Source: an uncultured Eubacterium sp. (GTDB lineage: Bacteria; Bacillota_I; Bacilli_A; Erysipelotrichales; Erysipelotrichaceae). Taken from it: a DNA stretch of 32,608 nt. The stretch is from NCBI GenBank assembly GCA_904395785.1, contig CAJFOG010000107.1:1-32608 (forward strand), in the 5' to 3' direction. Position numbers and translations under genes: made by a program. Positions within the stretch are counted from its first letter, which is position 1. Each line of letters opens with the position of its first letter. The notes below the pieces were generated by a model. It saw only the letters and a list, made by a program, of their open reading frames with translations. It was not told the DNA's origin and did not search any database. Shown here one piece after another: positions 30,996 through 32,608 of this stretch.

Positions 30996-32564
30996 ATGAA
31001 ATTTATCGCACAGAATACAAAGTATCAAGCTTCTATTGATACTTTTATACACTATAGAGATAAAAAACAAATACAAAATATGTTTGAAGCATCATTTAAA
31101 TTATATGCAGAAGCTTGTAATGATTGCGATATCCAAGTAATTAATTATGCAAATTATTTTCTTGCGGAAGCTTACTTTTATTTAAATGATTTAGAAAAAT
31201 GTTATGCTAAATGTTGGGAATTAATTGAATATTATGATCGTAACATTAAAGATATAGTCTATGTAATTACTTGCAATTTGTTAGCGTTAATATATCAAGA
31301 AAAATCAGATTTGCATAATGCTATTATGTATTTTTTTAAAGGGTATCAACAAGCACAAGTAGAAAATTCTAAGGAGTTTGAATTAAAAATATTGAATAAT
31401 ATAGGGGCATTATTTTTTGATGTAGAGTGTTATGATGAAGCATTGTATTATTTTATGCAGGTATTTGAAGCAATAGATAATAAGAATGATTATGCTGAAA
31501 TATATGAAGTAACACTAGTGAATATTCTAACTTCTTATACACGTAAAAAAGACTTAAAGAGTGCAATGGAATGGGAGAATAAATATCAATATGTGTTTAA
31601 AAAACCAATTAATATAATAGGGAAATTGGGTTATATGTCTTATAAAGTAATTCGCGATGCTTATAATCATGATTTAGTATCTATGAAAAAAAATTTAAAT
31701 TTGTTTTTAGAAGAATCAAAAGAAAATTGGACAGGGTATATTTCTTCTATGTTAATATTGGATGCTGTAGAAGCTTGTTTATCGGTTAATGCATATGATG
31801 AAGCGAATCAAGGCTTTTCTTTAATTGAACAAGAATCAGAAGATGATTATAAATTGAAATTAAAGATGACAGATTTATATGTGCAAATGTATAAGAAAAC
31901 AAATAATAAAGATATGTTAATAAAATGTCTTAAAGTATATTATGAATATCATCATAAATTGAGTGAAAAAGATTCGGAGATAGAATTTAAAAACCTAAAA
32001 AACATTGTACAATTAGAAGAAGAGCGCTATTTGAAAAAACAATTGTTGAAAAAGCAAATAGAATTATATACAAAAAATGAACATGATGAATTTTTAAATA
32101 TGTTGCATAAAAAGAGTTATATAGAACATGTAAATGCATATTTTATGAATAAAGATGCATATCAATACGCAGCTTTTGTAATTGTTGATGTGGATAATTT
32201 TAAATATGTAAATGATACATATGGGCATATGATTGGAGATAAAGTATTAAAACAATTATCTGAGATTTTTAAATGTAATTTAAGAAAAGATGATATTATC
32301 GGTAGAATAGGAGGAGATGAATTTAGTTTTACATTAAAGGATATCAAAGATAAAGAGTGCATAGGAATAAAATTACAATATATTTTGGATGAGGTAAATC
32401 AAATCAAAGTAGAAGGGTTGCATGAAAATATATCTGTGAGTATTGGAGGTGTCATTACTAATCAAAATGTAGAATATGAAGCTTTATTAAAAGTTGCGGA
32501 TGAAGCTTTATATGATGCCAAAGCGAAAGGTAAAAATACATATGCAATCATTGATAAATCTTAA
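30996..32564 (+). CDS. TPR-repeat diguanylate cyclase (GGDEF), copy 2
   Basis: This 522-residue paralogue of the preceding gene has the same order. A TPR-like helical region (about 1-340; NYFLAEAYFYLNDLEKCYAKCWELI, TCNLLALIYQEKSDLHNAIMYFFKG, ILNNIGALFFDVECYDEALYYF) precedes a coiled coil (YLKKQLLKKQIELYTKNE) and a GGDEF domain with VDVDNFKYVNDTYGHMIGD and RIGGDEF near residue 438. Unlike copy 1 it has RKDD at the inhibitory site, matching RxxD, so product feedback is possible. No membrane segment is seen. AAGGAG is followed by ATG 30996. Copies 1 and 2 have diverged strongly, so the duplication is old. The remaining 44 bases of the window are AT-rich and show nothing clear. Confidence 0.92.
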   Translation: MKFIAQNTKYQASIDTFIHYRDKKQIQNMFEASFKLYAEACNDCDIQVINYANYFLAEAYFYLNDLEKCYAKCWELIEYYDRNIKDIVYVITCNLLALIYQEKSDLHNAIMYFFKGYQQAQVENSKEFELKILNNIGALFFDVECYDEALYYFMQVFEAIDNKNDYAEIYEVTLVNILTSYTRKKDLKSAMEWENKYQYVFKKPINIIGKLGYMSYKVIRDAYNHDLVSMKKNLNLFLEESKENWTGYISSMLILDAVEACLSVNAYDEANQGFSLIEQESEDDYKLKLKMTDLYVQMYKKTNNKDMLIKCLKVYYEYHHKLSEKDSEIEFKNLKNIVQLEEERYLKKQLLKKQIELYTKNEHDEFLNMLHKKSYIEHVNAYFMNKDAYQYAAFVIVDVDNFKYVNDTYGHMIGDKVLKQLSEIFKCNLRKDDIIGRIGGDEFSFTLKDIKDKECIGIKLQYILDEVNQIKVEGLHENISVSIGGVITNQNVEYEALLKVADEALYDAKAKGKNTYAIIDKS

Positions 32565-32608
32565 TAAATAATGTAGAATATATTTTATATAATAAAACTT
32601 TAAGAAAG

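Noticed and set aside
1-32608. Mobile elements, phage genes, CRISPR arrays, tRNAs, rRNAs and an origin of replication.
   Set aside because: Searched by eye on both strands; no transposase or integrase ORFs, no regularly spaced repeats, no tRNA-like cloverleaf and no DnaA-box cluster found.

Overview
This window is a chromosomal segment of a very AT-rich, low-GC Gram-positive bacterium. Supporting signs are strong AGGAGG-type ribosome binding sites, TTG starts, a methionine T-box, RNA polymerase delta subunit, DarA, DUF951 and DUF1934 proteins, a choline-binding-type repeat protein and VanR/VanS-like regulators. The overall style fits Erysipelotrichia or related Bacilli, but the species cannot be fixed from sequence alone. 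No rRNA, tRNA, CRISPR array, insertion sequence, phage or plasmid genes were seen. The region reads as ordinary core genome with several lineage-specific genes.

Layout. 1-4 kb: the tail of an unknown gene, a large membrane-anchored protein, then a MerR regulator with a 19-bp-spacer promoter controlling a divergent DXS-type thiamine-diphosphate enzyme. 4-7 kb: a DUF5662 protein on the minus strand, a candidate free-standing structured RNA, methionine aminopeptidase with a SEC-C zinc motif, and a PAS-GGDEF diguanylate cyclase. 7-10.4 kb: a housekeeping operon (dtd, folD, DUF951, a small membrane protein, ychF). 10.4-12 kb: a patatin-like lipase divergent from the c-di-AMP receptor darA. 12-18.5 kb: a minus-strand envelope block with a VanS-like kinase, VanR-like regulator, a secreted repeat-bearing NlpC/P60-like hydrolase and a bifunctional class A PBP. 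18.9-22.3 kb: DUF1934, argS and rpoE, then fba. 22.4-25.8 kb: a VanZ-like protein, an RDD-PHP fusion and a thioredoxin-reductase-like flavoprotein. 25.8-28.5 kb: T-box, metG, a small membrane protein, and rpmE with a leader hairpin. 28.6 kb to the end: tdk and two paralogous TPR-GGDEF proteins.

How it fits together. Translation and its quality control recur (map, dtd, folD, ychF, argS, metG, rpmE). Cyclic-dinucleotide signalling is also prominent: three GGDEF proteins with no EAL or HD-GYP partner in the window, plus a c-di-AMP receptor. The envelope block looks like a two-component system beside two peptidoglycan enzymes. A tandem direct repeat upstream of the hydrolase promoter is a candidate regulator site.

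Most worth a second look: the RDD-PHP fusion whose PHP domain has lost most metal ligands; the MerR-coupled DXS homologue lacking two characteristic Arg motifs; the TrxB-like protein with CxxC replaced by NAAR and an altered NADPH motif; the unassigned structured RNA before map; and the duplicated TPR-GGDEF pair that differs at the inhibitory site. All comparisons with family consensus sequences were made from memory, without database searches.
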